NCBI RefSeq assembly: GCF_001668725.1 | Contig: NZ_LZKL01000016.1 | Location: 1 to 64,000 of the forward strand | Origin: Mycobacterium sp. E787 | GTDB lineage: Bacteria; Actinomycetota; Actinomycetes; Mycobacteriales; Mycobacteriaceae | Direction: 5' to 3' | DNA length: 64,000 nt | In this document: positions 35,934 through 44,868 of the stretch, piece by piece | Position numbering within the stretch: the stretch's first letter is position 1 | Layout: each line of letters begins with the position of its first letter | Made by a program: the position numbers and the translations under genes | The notes under the pieces: generated by a model | The model's input: only the letters and a program-made list of their open reading frames with translations | Databases searched by the model: none | Told to the model about the DNA's origin: nothing

Positions 35934-35987
35934 GAGACTGCGCTCAGCGCCAAGAATCCGCCGGGTTCTCGCGCTGGGCGCAGTCTC
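35934..35987. repeat. Long intergenic inverted repeat between the Hip1 paralogues
   Basis: Arms of 17 bases, GAGACTGCGCTCAGCGC at 35934-35950 and GCGCTGGGCGCAGTCTC at 35971-35987, pair at 16 of 17 positions. The 20-base loop can add AGAA/TTCT pairs, so a very stable hairpin forms. It sits between the hip1 stop (36005) and the start of the paralogue, on a shared transcript. It may end or process that transcript, or be a dispersed mycobacterial intergenic repeat; no T-run follows. Confidence 0.7.
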
Positions 35988-36004
35988 GGCGAAGCCTCAC
36001 CGCA

Positions 36005-37567
36005 CTAGCACTTGGCGCCGCTCGGCGGCGTGTCGCCACCGATCAGATACTCCGTCACGTAGTTGTCGATGCAACTGTCGCCCTGGAAGACGACCGTGTG
36101 CTGGGTTCCGTTGAAGGTCAGCAGGGACCCGCGCAGCTCGTTCGCCAGGTCGACCCCGGCCTTGTAGGGCGTCGCGGGGTCGTGCGTGGTCGACACCACC
36201 ACCGTCGGCGCCAGGCCGGGCGCCGAGATCTCGTGCGGCTTGCTCGTCGGCGGCACCGGCCAGAACGCGCACGTGCCCAGCGGCGCGTCGCCGGTGAACT
36301 GCCCGTAGCTCATGAAGGGGGCGATCTCCCGCGACCGGCGGTCTTCGTCGATCACCTTCGTGCGGTCCGTAATCGGCGGCTGGTCAACGCAATTGATGGC
36401 GACCCGCGCGTCGGTGGCGTTGGTGTAGTGACCGTGCGGATCGCGCCGCATGTACATGTCGGCCAGCGCAAGCATGGTGTCCCCGCGGTGGTTCACCAAC
36501 TCGGACAGGCCGTCGGTCAGGTGGTGCCACAGCGACGGCGAGTACAACGCCATGATGGTGCCCACGATCGCGTCGGCGTAGCTCAGCCCGCGCGGGTCCT
36601 TCGTCGGGATCGGCCTGCCCACCATCGTGTTGTTCGGGTCGACCATCGGGTCGACGAGGCTGTGGTAGACGTCGACGGCCTTGGCCGGGTCGGTGCCCAG
36701 CGGGCAGGTCGGCTGCTTGGCGCAGTCGGCGGCGTAGTCGTTGAACGCGTCCTGAAAACCCTTGGCCTGCCGCAGGTCTGCCTCGATCTGGTCGGCGTTG
36801 GGGTCGACGGCGCCGTCGAGGATCATCGCCCGCACCTTGGTCGGGTAGGCCTCGGCGTAGGCGGAGCCGATCCGGGTGCCGTACGAGTAGCCGAGATAGG
36901 TCAGCTTGTCGTCGCCCAGCGCCGCGCGGATCGCGTCGAGGTCGCGGGCGACGTTGACCGTGCCCGCGTTGGCCAGGAAGTTCTTGCCCATCTTGTCGAC
37001 GCAGCGGGCGACGAACTGCTTGGTCTCGTCCTCCATGTGGGCCACCCCGGCGGGGCTGTAGTCGACGTTCGGCTCGGTGCGCAGGCGGTCGTTGTCGGCG
37101 TCCGAGTTGCACCAGATCGCCGGCCGCGAGTTGCCCACCCCGCGCGGGTCGAAGCCGACCAGGTCGAACCGTTCCCGGATGCGTTTGGGCAGCGACTGAA
37201 CGACGCTCAACGCGGCCTCGATGCCGGACTCCCCGGGGCCGCCGGGATTGACCACCAGCGAGCCGATCTTGTCGCCCGTCGCGGGAAAGCGGATCATGGC
37301 CAGAGTCGCGACGTCGCCGTCGAGGTGGTCGTAGTCGACCGGCACAGCCAGCCGGCCGCACATCGCGCCGCTGGGAATCTTGGCCTTGGGGTTGGACGAG
37401 CGGCAGGGTGTCCATTCGATCGGCTGGCCGAGCTTGGGCCCCTTCATGAGGGCGCGGCCGTTGACCACGCGGAGGCAGCCAGCCACCGTAAGCGCCACGG
37501 CAGCAATCACCGTCCAGATCAGCAGCGTGCGCGCGATCCTGTCGCGGCGAAACACTCTCATGCCCAC
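36005..37567 (-). CDS. caeA: Cell-envelope serine protease/esterase Hip1 (CaeA)
   Basis: 520 residues, the same length as the M. tuberculosis protein, which is a lipid-anchored serine hydrolase that cleaves GroEL2 and dampens macrophage responses (recalled knowledge). The signal peptide ends in a lipobox (VALTVAGC), so it is a lipoprotein facing outward. The catalytic Ser is in YLGYSYGTRIG near 228, the acid in STTHDPATPYKAG and the His in NGTQHTVVFQGD near 490. The GTG at 37567 gives the conserved MGMRVFRRDRIAR; ATG 37561 is the alternative. Confidence 0.95.
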   Translation of the reverse strand: MGMRVFRRDRIARTLLIWTVIAAVALTVAGCLRVVNGRALMKGPKLGQPIEWTPCRSSNPKAKIPSGAMCGRLAVPVDYDHLDGDVATLAMIRFPATGDKIGSLVVNPGGPGESGIEAALSVVQSLPKRIRERFDLVGFDPRGVGNSRPAIWCNSDADNDRLRTEPNVDYSPAGVAHMEDETKQFVARCVDKMGKNFLANAGTVNVARDLDAIRAALGDDKLTYLGYSYGTRIGSAYAEAYPTKVRAMILDGAVDPNADQIEADLRQAKGFQDAFNDYAADCAKQPTCPLGTDPAKAVDVYHSLVDPMVDPNNTMVGRPIPTKDPRGLSYADAIVGTIMALYSPSLWHHLTDGLSELVNHRGDTMLALADMYMRRDPHGHYTNATDARVAINCVDQPPITDRTKVIDEDRRSREIAPFMSYGQFTGDAPLGTCAFWPVPPTSKPHEISAPGLAPTVVVSTTHDPATPYKAGVDLANELRGSLLTFNGTQHTVVFQGDSCIDNYVTEYLIGGDTPPSGAKC

Positions 37568-37617
37568 CTATGCTGCCAGAGCCAACCTGAGATTCAGATG
37601 AGCGCCTCGGGCCCCGC

Positions 37618-39000
37618 CTACCCGGCGGACGCGAGCAGTTCTTCCATCGCGACCGCGAAGTCGTCGGCCATCTCCCAGAGGTCCGGCAGCAAATCCGGGC
37701 ACGAGATGAGCCCGACGTTCAACGTGCCGCTCAGCGACATCACCGTGACGTTGAGCCCCGAGCCGTGAAAGATCGGCCCCAGCGGATACATCGCCTTGAC
37801 CTCACACCCCAGCAGGTACAGGGGATCCTGCGGACCCGGGACGTTGGAGACCACCAGGTTGTGCACCGGCATGCTCTCGGTCAACCGCGTCCTGGCGTAG
37901 AGCCGCATCGCGACGCCGAACACGGCGGGCCCGGCGAACTGGGACCAGTCCTGCAGCAGGGAGGCCCCGATCGCCGAACTATTTTGCTTGGCAACAGAAT
38001 TCGCCTCGGCGATGGCCTTGAGGCGTTCGACCGGGTCCGCGATGTCGGTGTGCAGGCTGGAGAACATGGCCGAAACCTGATTGCGGCCGGGGCGATCGGA
38101 CTTGCCGTGCACCGACACCGGCACCGAAGCCACCAGCGGCGCTTCGGGCAAGGAATTGCGCTCGGCCAGGTACTGCCGCAGCACCCCCGACACCAGGGCC
38201 ATCACCACGTCGTTGACCTTGACGCCGAAGTGGTTCTTCACCGTCTTGACGTCCTCGAGGTCCAACTGTGCGTAGGCGATGTTGCGGCGACCGGTGATGC
38301 TGGCGTTGAAGGCGGTCCGCGGCGCGGCGAACGGGCGCGCCATCGCCCGGCCCTCGACGGCCTTGCGCATCGTCGCGACCACCGAGGACACGGTTTGGGG
38401 CACGACGTTGGCCAATCGCAGCGGGCGGCCGGCGAAGCGGATCAGGCCGCCCGCGGCGATCTGCCACCCGCTGCCGCCGCCGACGCCGTCCACCGGCTCG
38501 GGGGCGGGCGCGTCGGGTTCGGTGGCGCACAGCTGCGACATCAAGTTGGCGCCGGTGACGCCGTCGACGCCGGAGTGGTGCACCTTGGTCATCACCGCCA
38601 GCCGATCGGAATTGGCGCCGGCCACCCCTTCGATGACCCACATCTCCCACAGCGGCCGGCCCCGGTCCAGCGGCAGCGACGCGATGTGGCCGCAGATTTC
38701 CGACAGCTCGGTGCGCCCGCCGGGCGGCGGCAACCCGATGCGGTGCAGGTGGCGGTCGACGTCGAAGTGCTCGTCGTCCACCCACACCGGGTGATCGAGG
38801 TTCAGCGGGCTGTTGGCGAGCTTCTCGCGGAACTGCGGCATCGCCTTCAGGCGCAGCGACAACGCGTCGCGCAGCCGATCGAAGGTGTAGCCGCCCGGCA
38901 TCGTCGAGGTGTCCAACTCCATGATCGAGCAAACATGCATGGGCTGGGAGGCGGTCTCGAGGTACAGGAAGCTGGCGTCGAGCCCACTGAGCCGCTGCAT
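37618..39000 (-). CDS. Wax ester synthase/diacylglycerol acyltransferase family protein
   Basis: 460 residues of the WS/DGAT family, which makes triacylglycerol or wax esters from acyl-CoA. The active motif HHxxxDG is present as [12 protein letters not shown]; other marks are [15 protein letters not shown] at the start, [26 protein letters not shown] and [22 protein letters not shown] 39000 gives the standard N-terminus; the frame is open far upstream but this is not coding. The gene lies between hip1 and panB, which are neighbours in M. tuberculosis, so it is an insertion or was lost there. Substrate choice cannot be read from sequence. Confidence 0.92.
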   Translation of the reverse strand: MQRLSGLDASFLYLETASQPMHVCSIMELDTSTMPGGYTFDRLRDALSLRLKAMPQFREKLANSPLNLDHPVWVDDEHFDVDRHLHRIGLPPPGGRTELSEICGHIASLPLDRGRPLWEMWVIEGVAGANSDRLAVMTKVHHSGVDGVTGANLMSQLCATEPDAPAPEPVDGVGGGSGWQIAAGGLIRFAGRPLRLANVVPQTVSSVVATMRKAVEGRAMARPFAAPRTAFNASITGRRNIAYAQLDLEDVKTVKNHFGVKVNDVVMALVSGVLRQYLAERNSLPEAPLVASVPVSVHGKSDRPGRNQVSAMFSSLHTDIADPVERLKAIAEANSVAKQNSSAIGASLLQDWSQFAGPAVFGVAMRLYARTRLTESMPVHNLVVSNVPGPQDPLYLLGCEVKAMYPLGPIFHGSGLNVTVMSLSGTLNVGLISCPDLLPDLWEMADDFAVAMEELLASAG

Positions 39001-39128
39001 GCGGAGAATGGTATGTCTCACATCACACGGGCGGTGCAACCGCGCACCAGAGATGGCAGAATGGCGGAAGTCAGCGAACCCGGGGACCTGAATGGCCACG
39101 AGGATCGATCCGACCACTACCAGGGACA

Positions 39129-39986
39129 ATGATGTCTGCGATGCCTGACCAGAACCCTTATGGTGCCAATCCGTCGGCGCAAGCCAAGCCACTGACGCGC
39201 ATCCGCACCCACCACTTGCAGAAAATGAAGGCCGAGGGCCACAAGTGGGCCATGCTGACGGCCTACGACTATTCGACCGCGCGGGTCTTCGACGAGGCCG
39301 GCATCCCGGTGCTGCTGGTCGGCGATTCGGCCGCCAACGTCGTGTACGGCTACGACACCACGGTGCCCGTCTCGATCGACGAACTCATCCCGCTGGTCCG
39401 CGGCGTGGTCCGCGGCGCGCAGCACGCGATGGTCGTCGCCGACCTGCCGTTCGGCAGCTACGAGGCAGGCCCGGCAGAGGCGCTGGCCGCCGCCACCCGC
39501 TTCATGAAGGAGGGCGGCGCGCACGCCGTGAAGCTCGAGGGCGGTGAGCGGGTGGCCGAGCAGATCGCCTGCCTGACCGCGGCCGGCATCCCGGTGATGG
39601 CACACATCGGCTTCACACCGCAAAGCGTGAACAGCCTCGGCGGCTTCCGGGTGCAGGGCCGCGGCGACGCCGCCGAGCAGACGGTCCACGACGCCATCGC
39701 CGTCGCCGAAGCGGGGGCGTTCTCGGTCGTGATGGAAATGGTGCCGGCCGAATTGGCCACCCAGATCACCGGCAAGCTCACCATCCCGACCATCGGGATC
39801 GGCGCCGGTCCCAACTGCGACGCCCAGGTGCTGGTCTGGCAGGACATGGCCGGCCTGAGCGGCGGCAGGCCCGCCCGCTTCGTCAAGCGGTTCGCCGACA
39901 TCGGCGGCGAGTTGCGCCGGGCCGCAGTGCAATACGCGGAGGAAGTGGCCGCCGGCGCCTTCCCCGCCGACGAGCACTGCTTCTGA
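39129..39986 (+). CDS. panB: 3-methyl-2-oxobutanoate hydroxymethyltransferase
   Basis: First committed step of pantothenate and CoA synthesis: adds a hydroxymethyl group from methylene-tetrahydrofolate to the valine precursor ketoisovalerate. 285 residues with the family signature [19 protein letters not shown], metal Asp in [26 protein letters not shown] and HIGFTPQSV. Three ATG codons (39129, 39132, 39141) are near; AGGGA lies four bases before the first, so the exact start is unsure. It diverges from the WS/DGAT gene with 128 bases between. Confidence 0.95.
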   Translation: MMSAMPDQNPYGANPSAQAKPLTRIRTHHLQKMKAEGHKWAMLTAYDYSTARVFDEAGIPVLLVGDSAANVVYGYDTTVPVSIDELIPLVRGVVRGAQHAMVVADLPFGSYEAGPAEALAAATRFMKEGGAHAVKLEGGERVAEQIACLTAAGIPVMAHIGFTPQSVNSLGGFRVQGRGDAAEQTVHDAIAVAEAGAFSVVMEMVPAELATQITGKLTIPTIGIGAGPNCDAQVLVWQDMAGLSGGRPARFVKRFADIGGELRRAAVQYAEEVAAGAFPADEHCF

Positions 39987-40120
39987 CCCCCGCCGCGGCG
40001 CCGCCACTACCACTCCCCCGCCGGAGCTTCGCCAACGGCTAGCGGTCGCGGGCTTCTGCGCGCTTGCAAAGTCGATCCGGTCCAGACTGGGTTTTGCTGA
40101 AATCCCTTGCGTGGCAGGGC

Positions 40121-40142
40121 GTGTACGATTTCTTCTGTACAC
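40121..40142. promoter_or_regulatory. Palindromic operator-like site upstream of the GH5 gene
   Basis: GTGTAC, ten bases, GTACAC: a perfect inverted repeat of six-base arms, 57 bases before the hydrolase start, in the only sizeable gap (about 210 bases) between panB and that gene. The size suits a dimeric repressor of the TetR or GntR kind. The regulator is unknown. Confidence 0.4.
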
Positions 40143-40198
40143 AATGGCGACTCCGCGGGCGGGGGGTTGAACACATAGTCGGCACTTTCGGTGGCTTC

Positions 40199-41365
40199 GT
40201 GCACCGCCGGACGGTCTTGAAGTTGCCGCTGCTTTTGGCAGGAGGCGCCGCCCTGGCCCGCGCACCGCGCGCCGCCGCGCAACCGCCCGTCGGCTCACCC
40301 GACTCAAGTCGATGGTCGCCCGATCGCGCCGACCGCTGGTACCAGGCGCAAGGCTGGCTCCTCGGCGCGAACTTCGTGACGTCGAACGCCATCAACCAGC
40401 TGGAGATGTTTCAGGCCGACACCTTCGACCCGCGGCGCATCGACACCGAGCTGGGCTGGGCCCAGCAGCACGGGTTCAACACGGTGCGGGTTTTCCTGCA
40501 CGATCAGCTCTGGACCCAGGATTCCCGGGGATTCCAGGGCCGCCTCGCCCAGTTCGTCGACATCGCGGCGGCGCACGACATCAAACCGCTGTTCGTCTTT
40601 TTCGACTCCTGCTGGGATCCGTTCCCCCGCGCGGGCAAGCAGCGCGATCCCAGGCCCGGTGTGCACAACTCCGGCTGGGTGCAGAGCCCGGGCGCAGACC
40701 GCCTGGGCGACGGGGCTTACGGCCGCGTCCTGCGCGGCTACGTCACGGCGGTGCTGACCCAATTCCGCAACGACGACCGCGTTTTGGGCTGGGACCTGTG
40801 GAACGAGCCCGACAATCCCTCCCGCTACTACCGCTCTGTCGAGAGGGCCGACAAGCTGAACCTGGTCGCCGAGCTGCTTCCGCAGGTATTCGCCTGGGCT
40901 CGCTCGGTCGATCCGCGGCAACCGTTGACGAGCGGCGTGTGGGACGGTGAACCCGAAGAGGACTCCGATCTGCGCAGCACCATCAGGGGCATTCAGCTCG
41001 ACAACTCCGACGTCATCACGTTCCACAGCTACGGCGGCCCCGCCGACTTCGAGGCCCGCATCGCGGAGCTTGCCCCGCAGGGACGCCCGATCCTGTGCAC
41101 CGAGTACCTGGCCCGATCGCTCGGCAGCACCGTGGAGGGCGTTTTGCCAATTGCCAAGTCGCACAACGTCGGTGCGATCAACTGGGGCCTGGTCGCCGGG
41201 AAGACCCAAACCTACTTCCCCTGGGACTCGTGGGAGCACCCGTACGCGGCGCCGCCCGACGTCTGGTTCCACGATCTGCTCCTCCCGGACGGGCGTCCGT
41301 ACCGCGACAGCGAAAGCCAGACGATTCGTCGGCTGGCGGGCCTGGCGATGCACCTCAGCCCCTAG
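40199..41365 (+). CDS. Tat-exported glycoside hydrolase, GH5-like (cellulase/mannanase fold)
   Basis: 388 residues from GTG 40199. The N-terminus VHRRTVLKLPLLLAGGAALA is a twin-arginine signal followed by an ARAPRAAA cleavage region, so the folded enzyme should be exported. The barrel carries the clan GH-A marks: GFNTVRVFLH on strand 2, the acid/base Glu in LGWDLWNEPDNPS on strand 4, and the nucleophile Glu in PILCTEYLAR on strand 7. The glycan is unknown; a plant- or envelope-polysaccharide target is possible. It lies between panB and the CYTH-CHAD gene and is preceded by a palindrome. Confidence 0.85.
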   Translation: MHRRTVLKLPLLLAGGAALARAPRAAAQPPVGSPDSSRWSPDRADRWYQAQGWLLGANFVTSNAINQLEMFQADTFDPRRIDTELGWAQQHGFNTVRVFLHDQLWTQDSRGFQGRLAQFVDIAAAHDIKPLFVFFDSCWDPFPRAGKQRDPRPGVHNSGWVQSPGADRLGDGAYGRVLRGYVTAVLTQFRNDDRVLGWDLWNEPDNPSRYYRSVERADKLNLVAELLPQVFAWARSVDPRQPLTSGVWDGEPEEDSDLRSTIRGIQLDNSDVITFHSYGGPADFEARIAELAPQGRPILCTEYLARSLGSTVEGVLPIAKSHNVGAINWGLVAGKTQTYFPWDSWEHPYAAPPDVWFHDLLLPDGRPYRDSESQTIRRLAGLAMHLSP

Positions 41366-41445
41366 GGAGGGGAACGGCCGCGTGACCGCACCCGGCGATG
41401 TGGCACCCTATGGGTGCCCGTCCTGCCGCCTCAATGGAGTCGAAA

Positions 41446-42957
41446 ATGCCGGTAAAAGCGCCCAAAACCTCGCGACATCTCGAGGTGGAGCGCAAGTTCG
41501 ACGTCGTGGAGTCCACGGTGTCGCCGTCGTTCGAAGGCATCGCCGCGGTCGACCACGTCGACAGGTCGCCGACCGAATCGCTGGACGCGACGTACTTCGA
41601 CACCCCGGCCCATGACCTGGCGCGCAACAAGATCGCCCTCCGGCGCCGCACCGGCGGCCACGACGCGGGTTGGCATCTGAAGCTACCGGCCGGCCCCGAA
41701 GCCCGCACCGAGGTGCGCGCACCACTGGACGCTGGGGAATCCGGGGACAAAGACACCGTGCCCGACGAGTTGCGCGACATCGTGCTGGCGATCGTGCGCG
41801 AAAAGCCGCTCGAACCCGTCGCCCGCATCAGCACCGAACGCGAAACGCAGGTGCTCTACGGCGCCGACGGGGCGGCGTTGGCGGAATTCAGCAACGACCA
41901 CGTCACCGCGTGGGCGGCCGGGAACTCCGACGCACCACCCGCCGAACAGGAGTGGCGGGAGTGGGAACTCGAGTTGGTCGAGGGCAACGGCGCGGCCGAC
42001 GCCGAACTGTTGGGCCGGCTGAGCAATCGGCTGCTCGACGCTGGCGCCGCACCCGCCGGTCACGCCTCCAAACTGGCGCGGGTGCTGGGCGCGACGGCCC
42101 AGCCGGACGAGACGCGGGAGCCCGCCGACCCGGTGCACCGGGCGGTGGCGGAGCAGGTGGCCGAGCTGCTCGTGTGGGATCGCGCCGTGCGGGCCGACGC
42201 CTACGACGCCGTGCACCAGATGCGGGTGACCATCCGGAAGATCCGCAGCCTGCTGGCCGATTCCCAGGACGCGTCCGAATCGTCCGACATCGCCTTCATC
42301 CAGGACGAGCTGCGCGAGCTCGGCAATGTGCTGGGCGTGGCCCGCGACGCCGAGGTGCTGGCCGAGCGCTACCAGCAGGCGCTGGACAGGCTGCCGCCGG
42401 AGCTGGTGCGCGGGCGCGTCCGCGAACGCCTCGTCGACGGGGCCCGACGCCGCTACCAGACGGGGCTGCGGCGGTCCCTGATCGCGATGCGCTCGCAACG
42501 CTACTTTCGCCTGCTCGACGCCCTCGACGCGTGGGTCGCCGAAGTCCCCGCCGCCGCTGCGGGCCACGAGCCGGAGCCGGTAACCCTCGAAGCCGCCTAC
42601 CAGAAGGTCCGCAAGGCCGCGAAGGCCGCCGCCGAGGTGCAGCCGGGGGCAGAACACGACCTGGACCTCGCTCTGCATCGAATTCGCAAGCGCGCCAAGC
42701 GGCTTCGGTACACCGCCGCGGCCACCGGCGCCACGCGGGTGTCCGAGCAGGCGAAGGTCATCCAGACGCTGCTGGGCGACCACCAGGACAGCGTGGTCAG
42801 CCGCGAGCACCTGAGTCACCAGGCCGAGGCCGCGCACACCGCCGGCGAGGACACCTTCAGCTACGGCCTGCTCTACCAGCAGGAGGCCGACCTGGCCGAG
42901 CGGTGCCGTCAGCAGCTCGACGAGGCGCTGCGCAAGCTGGCCAAGGCGGTGCGCTGA
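41446..42957 (+). CDS. CYTH-CHAD domain protein, Rv2226 family
   Basis: 503 residues. The N-terminal CYTH domain (about 1-200) starts with the ExExK signature in HLEVERKFDV and binds triphosphate compounds with metal ions. The C-terminal CHAD domain (about 215-500) is helical with conserved His and basic residues (VHQMRVTIRKIRSLL, LHRIRKRAKRLRYTA) that bind polyphosphate. Together they suggest polyphosphate or triphosphate handling. ATG 41446 follows GGAG at eight bases and matches the family start MPVKAPKTSRHLE. Confidence 0.92.
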   Translation: MPVKAPKTSRHLEVERKFDVVESTVSPSFEGIAAVDHVDRSPTESLDATYFDTPAHDLARNKIALRRRTGGHDAGWHLKLPAGPEARTEVRAPLDAGESGDKDTVPDELRDIVLAIVREKPLEPVARISTERETQVLYGADGAALAEFSNDHVTAWAAGNSDAPPAEQEWREWELELVEGNGAADAELLGRLSNRLLDAGAAPAGHASKLARVLGATAQPDETREPADPVHRAVAEQVAELLVWDRAVRADAYDAVHQMRVTIRKIRSLLADSQDASESSDIAFIQDELRELGNVLGVARDAEVLAERYQQALDRLPPELVRGRVRERLVDGARRRYQTGLRRSLIAMRSQRYFRLLDALDAWVAEVPAAAAGHEPEPVTLEAAYQKVRKAAKAAAEVQPGAEHDLDLALHRIRKRAKRLRYTAAATGATRVSEQAKVIQTLLGDHQDSVVSREHLSHQAEAAHTAGEDTFSYGLLYQQEADLAERCRQQLDEALRKLAKAVR

Positions 42958-42983
42958 GCGCGGGCCGTTCCACCCGGGGCGGG

Positions 42984-43389
<406 letters not shown>

Positions 43390-43397
43390 GACGATCC

Positions 43398-43426
43398 ACG
43401 GTACTCGCTCCGCAATCCGCTGACCA
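43398..43426 (-). promoter_or_regulatory. Promoter of rnpB
   Basis: Reading the reverse strand: TGGTCA (43426-43421), a 17-base spacer, TACCGT (43403-43398), then seven or eight bases to the predicted 5' end of RNase P RNA. The spacing and place fit a housekeeping sigma factor promoter for a stable RNA. Confidence 0.6.
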
Positions 43427-43450
43427 GCACCTCGCTAGCGACTTTGACGA

Positions 43451-43479
43451 TTGAGCAACTTACCAATCATTGCTAAATA
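43451..43479 (+). promoter_or_regulatory. Promoter of the P450-ferredoxin operon
   Basis: TTGAGC (43451-43456), a 17-base spacer and TAAATA (43474-43479), in an AT-rich patch that stands out from the surrounding DNA. Weakly mirrored ACCAAT/AATGGT (43462-43467 and 43485-43490) flank the -10 and might be an operator. The start codon at 43505 is 25 bases on. It is divergent from the rnpB promoter. Confidence 0.5.
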
Positions 43480-43504
43480 AGTGTAATGGTGCCACGCTGA
43501 CCGC

Positions 43505-44674
43505 ATGACAGATACCGAAGGATTTGTCGATCAGTCGGTGACGGGTCTCGCTGAGCCGCAACCGATGTACAAGGCGCTGCGCGAAACGACCCCGGTGTTC
43601 CGTTCCCCGCAGGCGGTGGTCCTCACCCGCCTCGCCGACATCGAGATGGCGCTCAAGCGCACCGAACTGTTCTCGTCGAACATGGACGCCGTCGACCTGG
43701 GCAACATTCGGCCGATGATCCCTTTGCAGATCGACCCGCCCGAGCACGCGAAGTACCGCCGCATCCTGGACCCGCTGTTCACCCCCCGCGAGATGGCCCG
43801 GCGCGAACCCGGCGTCACCGAGCTGGTGAACCGGGCGGTCGACCGCTTCGCCGGCCGGGGCGAGTGTGACTTCCACGAGGAGTTCGCGGTGCCCCTGCCC
43901 TGCACCGTCTTTCTGCAGTTGCTCGGCCTGCCGCTCGAAGACCTCGAACAGTTCCTGGTGTGGAAGGACCACATCATCCGCCCGGAGGGCGACTCGGGCT
44001 TCGACCGCCGCCACGAGACCGGCGCTCCCACAGCGGAACAGATCTACGACTACTTCGACCGCGCCATCGACGACCACATCGCCAGCCCGCGCGATGACGT
44101 GCTGTCGGCGATGATCGCGGCCACCATCGAGGGCCAGCCGCTGTCGCGCGAGGAGCTGCTCGACATCTGCTTCCTGTTCCTGATCGCCGGCCTCGACACG
44201 GTCACCGACTCGCTGGACTGCTTCTTCGTGTACCTGGCCCGCCATCCCGACCACCGCCACCAGCTCGTCGAGCAGCCCGACATCCTGCCCAGCGCCATCG
44301 AGGAGTTGTTGCGCTGGGAGACACCGGTTCCCGGGGTCGCCCGGGTCGCGATGCAGGACACCGAGGTGGGCGGATGCCCCATCAGCAAGGGCGAGCGGGT
44401 CAGCCCGCTGCTCGGCGCGGCCAACACCGATCCCGCCGAGTTCCCCGACCCGGAGCTCGTCGACTTCCGCCGAAACCCCAACCGGCACCGCGCGTTCGGT
44501 GGCGGCCCGCACCGCTGCCTGGGTTCGCACCTGGCGCGGATGGAGTTGCGGGTGGCGCTGCGCGAATTCCACCGGCGCATCCCTGATTACGAGATCAAGC
44601 CCGGTACGCAGCTCACCTACACCGCGGCGCTGCGTTCGGTGGAGTCGCTGCCGCTGGTGTTCCCGGTGTCGTGA
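43505..44674 (+). CDS. Cytochrome P450 with adjacent ferredoxin
   Basis: 389 residues, a bacterial class I P450. Marks: PPEHAKYRRILDPLFTPR, I-helix oxygen-activation groove in FLIAGLDTVTDSLD, ExxR in EELLRWETP, and the heme loop FGGGPHRCLGSHLAR with Cys 338 as thiolate ligand. Substrate unknown; sterols, terpenes or xenobiotics are typical for mycobacteria. The stop codon overlaps the ferredoxin start (TGATG), so its electron donor is made with it. Alcohol and aldehyde dehydrogenase genes nearby suggest that a hydroxylated product is oxidised to an acid. Confidence 0.94.
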   Translation: MTDTEGFVDQSVTGLAEPQPMYKALRETTPVFRSPQAVVLTRLADIEMALKRTELFSSNMDAVDLGNIRPMIPLQIDPPEHAKYRRILDPLFTPREMARREPGVTELVNRAVDRFAGRGECDFHEEFAVPLPCTVFLQLLGLPLEDLEQFLVWKDHIIRPEGDSGFDRRHETGAPTAEQIYDYFDRAIDDHIASPRDDVLSAMIAATIEGQPLSREELLDICFLFLIAGLDTVTDSLDCFFVYLARHPDHRHQLVEQPDILPSAIEELLRWETPVPGVARVAMQDTEVGGCPISKGERVSPLLGAANTDPAEFPDPELVDFRRNPNRHRAFGGGPHRCLGSHLARMELRVALREFHRRIPDYEIKPGTQLTYTAALRSVESLPLVFPVS

Positions 44675-44865
44675 TGCGCATCTCGATCGACGCCGAACGC
44701 TGCACCGGCCACGGGCGCTGCTACACCCTGGCGCCCGACGTGTTCGACGCCGACGAGGTCGGTCACTGCGTCGTGCTCGTCGAGGACGTCCCGGGCGACC
44801 TCGAGGCGCAGGCCGTCGCCGGCGAGCAGAACTGCCCGGAGCAGGCAATCACGCTGTCACGCTGA
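44674..44865 (+). CDS. 3Fe-4S ferredoxin, P450 redox partner
   Basis: 63 residues. Cys 10, Cys 16 and Cys 54 (CTGHGRC and NCPEQAI) bind the cluster; His 13 stands where 4Fe-4S ferredoxins have their second Cys, a pattern typical of mycobacterial P450 ferredoxins. It carries electrons from a ferredoxin reductase to the P450. ATG 44674 overlaps the P450 stop; GTG 44671 is the alternative start. It converges on the alcohol dehydrogenase gene, stops three bases apart. Confidence 0.92.
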   Translation: MRISIDAERCTGHGRCYTLAPDVFDADEVGHCVVLVEDVPGDLEAQAVAGEQNCPEQAITLSR

Positions 44866-44868
44866 GGG

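Noticed and set aside
39117..40307. A 396-codon reverse-strand open frame opposite panB
   Set aside because: Antisense shadow of panB in GC-rich DNA; panB is complete and conserved.
43462..43490. Inverted repeat ACCAAT...AATGGT as a firm operator of the P450 gene
   Set aside because: Only the outer four to five bases pair; the inner part does not. It is mentioned as a weak possibility but not listed as a site.
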